From assembly GCF_031157835.1 (NCBI RefSeq), contig NZ_JAVIDR010000002.1, positions 1 through 64,000 of the forward strand: a stretch of DNA of 64,000 nucleotides, read 5' to 3'. The translations under genes and the position numbers were made by a program. This DNA is from Acinetobacter rudis. GTDB taxonomy: Bacteria; Pseudomonadota; Gammaproteobacteria; Pseudomonadales; Moraxellaceae. Below are positions 62,392-64,000 of the stretch, piece by piece. Under the pieces are notes generated by a model. That model was not told the origin of the DNA, did no database searches, and worked only from the letters and a program-made list of their open reading frames with translations. Each line of letters starts with the position of its first letter. The first letter of the stretch is position 1.

Positions 62392-64000
62392 TCAAACCTC
62401 TAAAGTTATTAAATCATCTGATTTCATATTCGAGGAAATAAAATCTTTTAGTGATTTATAATAATTTTTTTCACCAAGATCATATAAAAATAATTTTACC
62501 AATATTTTCTCACTCTCAACCATATCTTTTAATTTATTTTTAATATATATAATTGAATGCATATTAAAATTTAAGTCATCAATATTAATATTATTAAAAT
62601 CATTACCAAAAGAGTAACTTAAATATTTTTTTAATTTAAATTCACTATAAGAAAACTTTATTGATATTATGTAAAATAAAATAATAATACGTTTCATCAA
62701 CAAAGAATCAATAGATCTATTCACATAATAGTTTATGTAAAATAAAGTCAATCTTTTTACTTCATCAAAATTAATAGGTTTCAACCTCTCAGATATCCAT
62801 AAACGCAACAGAACAAATATTGCATAAATATTACCTGTTTTAGCTGGAGACATTAGCATTAATTCTGATTCTTCAATATTATTTAAATTCTGTTTCCAAA
62901 TCTTAAATAAATCAGATTCAATTTTTATTGAGTTAACCAATGCTAACCAATCTTGACTATTCACATTTAATTGTCTTAAATGATTAAAATCACACTCACC
63001 ATGATTAACAAACCTTGATGGATTTAACGGTCCATTCTCCAAAGGTTTAAACCACTTAACATCAGTACCATAAAATTTATTTTTATTTAAATTCCAAACC
63101 TCCATATAATCACTATAGGACATATTAAATTCAGCTGTCACCCCATCAGAAATTAACTTACGTATATAATACATAAATTTGTCATAACTTAAATCTTTAG
63201 TCATTTTTCCATTAATCATATCATCTAAAATTTTTTGATCCCTGATAGATGAGCCAAGCACTGTTGAAATTAAACCATCTCCATAATTGGTAAACAAATT
63301 ATAGAAACTCATTGGTTTATCTTCTCTCTTTTTTAATTCACCCATATACATGATATTAAAATGTGTATGGAGTATCATTACATATAAAGAATACACCTTA
63401 TAATCAATCTCTGGAAAAAAAGATAAGTTTTTATTTTTATTAACATATTCTTTCAATATCTTTATTTTATTTGTAAATAAAGATAACTCTTGATACTGTC
63501 TTAAAATTGGAAATTCTTTTAAAAATGGATTTTGATACCATTGTGCATTTGCAACAATTGGTTTGTGATAAAATAACTCATTGACTTCAAAATTAATCAA
63601 TTTTGATAAATCTCTATTTTTACCTAAAATCGTAAAATCTAGCATATGCAGTAATCTTACTGTCTTAGGTCCAAATACAGTAATTTTACTATCAAATATT
63701 TTTGGAAATTTACCAAGCTCTTTAACAGGAATATCATATTGATCAAATATATTTAAACGTTCCATTTGATTAATATAATTAATACTTCTGTCAGTTCTAA
63801 CCCTTAAAATAAAATCCTCTTTGGGAATAACATCCAGTGCTGCATGTAATTGACGGCTTTGTCTCCAGAAATTAACACTTAAAGTTGCTGCAGACTGAAG
63901 ATCTTCCTTAATAATATTATTCTCTATTACATAAATATTTAAGGATTCTAATATATTCCTTAAATCTTCATATCTATCAATTTCACCTATCCATGTTGAA
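62392..64000 (-). CDS. WavE-like surface polysaccharide protein, N-terminus beyond window
   Basis: The reading frame runs without a stop from the window edge to 62392, so the Met at 63765 is internal, not a start. The extra 78 codons begin STWIGEIDRYEDLRN and continue to VNFWRQSRQLHAALDV, then FILRVRTDRSINYINQ; this pattern (STW...RQ...L...K/RxRTD) is typical of WavE-family lipopolysaccharide-synthesis proteins. The rest is a long helical, Lys/Asn-rich region. Extremely AT-rich. Possibly a glycosyltransferase; the activity is not proven. Confidence 0.65.
   Translation of the reverse strand, partial: STWIGEIDRYEDLRNILESLNIYVIENNIIKEDLQSAATLSVNFWRQSRQLHAALDVIPKEDFILRVRTDRSINYINQMERLNIFDQYDIPVKELGKFPKIFDSKITVFGPKTVRLLHMLDFTILGKNRDLSKLINFEVNELFYHKPIVANAQWYQNPFLKEFPILRQYQELSLFTNKIKILKEYVNKNKNLSFFPEIDYKVYSLYVMILHTHFNIMYMGELKKREDKPMSFYNLFTNYGDGLISTVLGSSIRDQKILDDMINGKMTKDLSYDKFMYYIRKLISDGVTAEFNMSYSDYMEVWNLNKNKFYGTDVKWFKPLENGPLNPSRFVNHGECDFNHLRQLNVNSQDWLALVNSIKIESDLFKIWKQNLNNIEESELMLMSPAKTGNIYAIFVLLRLWISERLKPINFDEVKRLTLFYINYYVNRSIDSLLMKRIIILFYIISIKFSYSEFKLKKYLSYSFGNDFNNINIDDLNFNMHSIIYIKNKLKDMVESEKILVKLFLYDLGEKNYYKSLKDFISSNMKSDDLITLEV

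Overview
The window looks like an Acinetobacter chromosome. It is AT-rich and carries a malonate decarboxylase operon with an MdcY-type GntR repressor, a CntA/CntB carnitine oxygenase locus, a DcaP-type porin, and XerC/XerD (pdif-like) sites of the Acinetobacter type. The species cannot be named from the sequence alone.

Layout. (1) 1-9337: right part of a lambdoid prophage. It holds a leftward operon that runs off the window, a CI/Cro-type switch, a strongly folded gene-free segment (2441-2821), a rightward early operon with a Sak4-like RecA-fold ATPase, and an attachment site made of the last 50 nt of tRNA-Gly(GCC). (2) 9338-15250: a mosaic island. Two small cassettes are each bounded by an inverted pair of 28-bp XerC/XerD sites; one holds an unknown acidic protein, the other an Mrr-type restriction endonuclease whose start is broken. 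Between them sit a foreign-looking lysA/lysR pair and a GNAT acetyltransferase. Blocks of about 170 bp recur beside the sites. (3) 15253-17462: a GlxA-type regulator divergent from an MFS transporter. (4) 17630-25688: mdcY and mdcLMACDEGBH. (5) 25748-30693: a HAD phosphatase followed by a complete ABC-type tripartite efflux system. (6) 31170-34187: initiator tRNA and an orphan ECF transporter. (7) 34242-44115: carnitine catabolism with its transporter, a LysR regulator and a porin. (8) 44412-49917: beta-alanine-type catabolism (LysR, omega-transaminase, MmsA, APC permease). (9) 49978-57538: acyl-CoA ligase, MarR, AAHS transporter, small secreted protein, LysE exporter, broken NUDIX gene, DcaP porin. 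(10) 58202-64000: a very AT-rich leftward surface-polymer operon (glycosyltransferase, a nucleotidyltransferase-kinase fusion, a second nucleotidyltransferase, a HAD enzyme, a WavE-like protein cut by the window edge).

How it works together. Most of the right four fifths is a run of self-contained catabolic units, each pairing a regulator with a transporter and enzymes. Malonate gives acetyl-CoA and CO2; carnitine gives trimethylamine and malic semialdehyde, then malate and pyruvate; beta-alanine gives malonic semialdehyde and then acetyl-CoA. The left fifth is mobile DNA. The strongest unexplained signals are the folded prophage segment, the chromosomal pdif-like cassettes with their repeated flanks, a 22-bp hairpin in front of the last rightward prophage gene, a duplicated lysA start that forms an overlapping leader ORF, and the kinase/nucleotidyltransferase surface-polymer operon.
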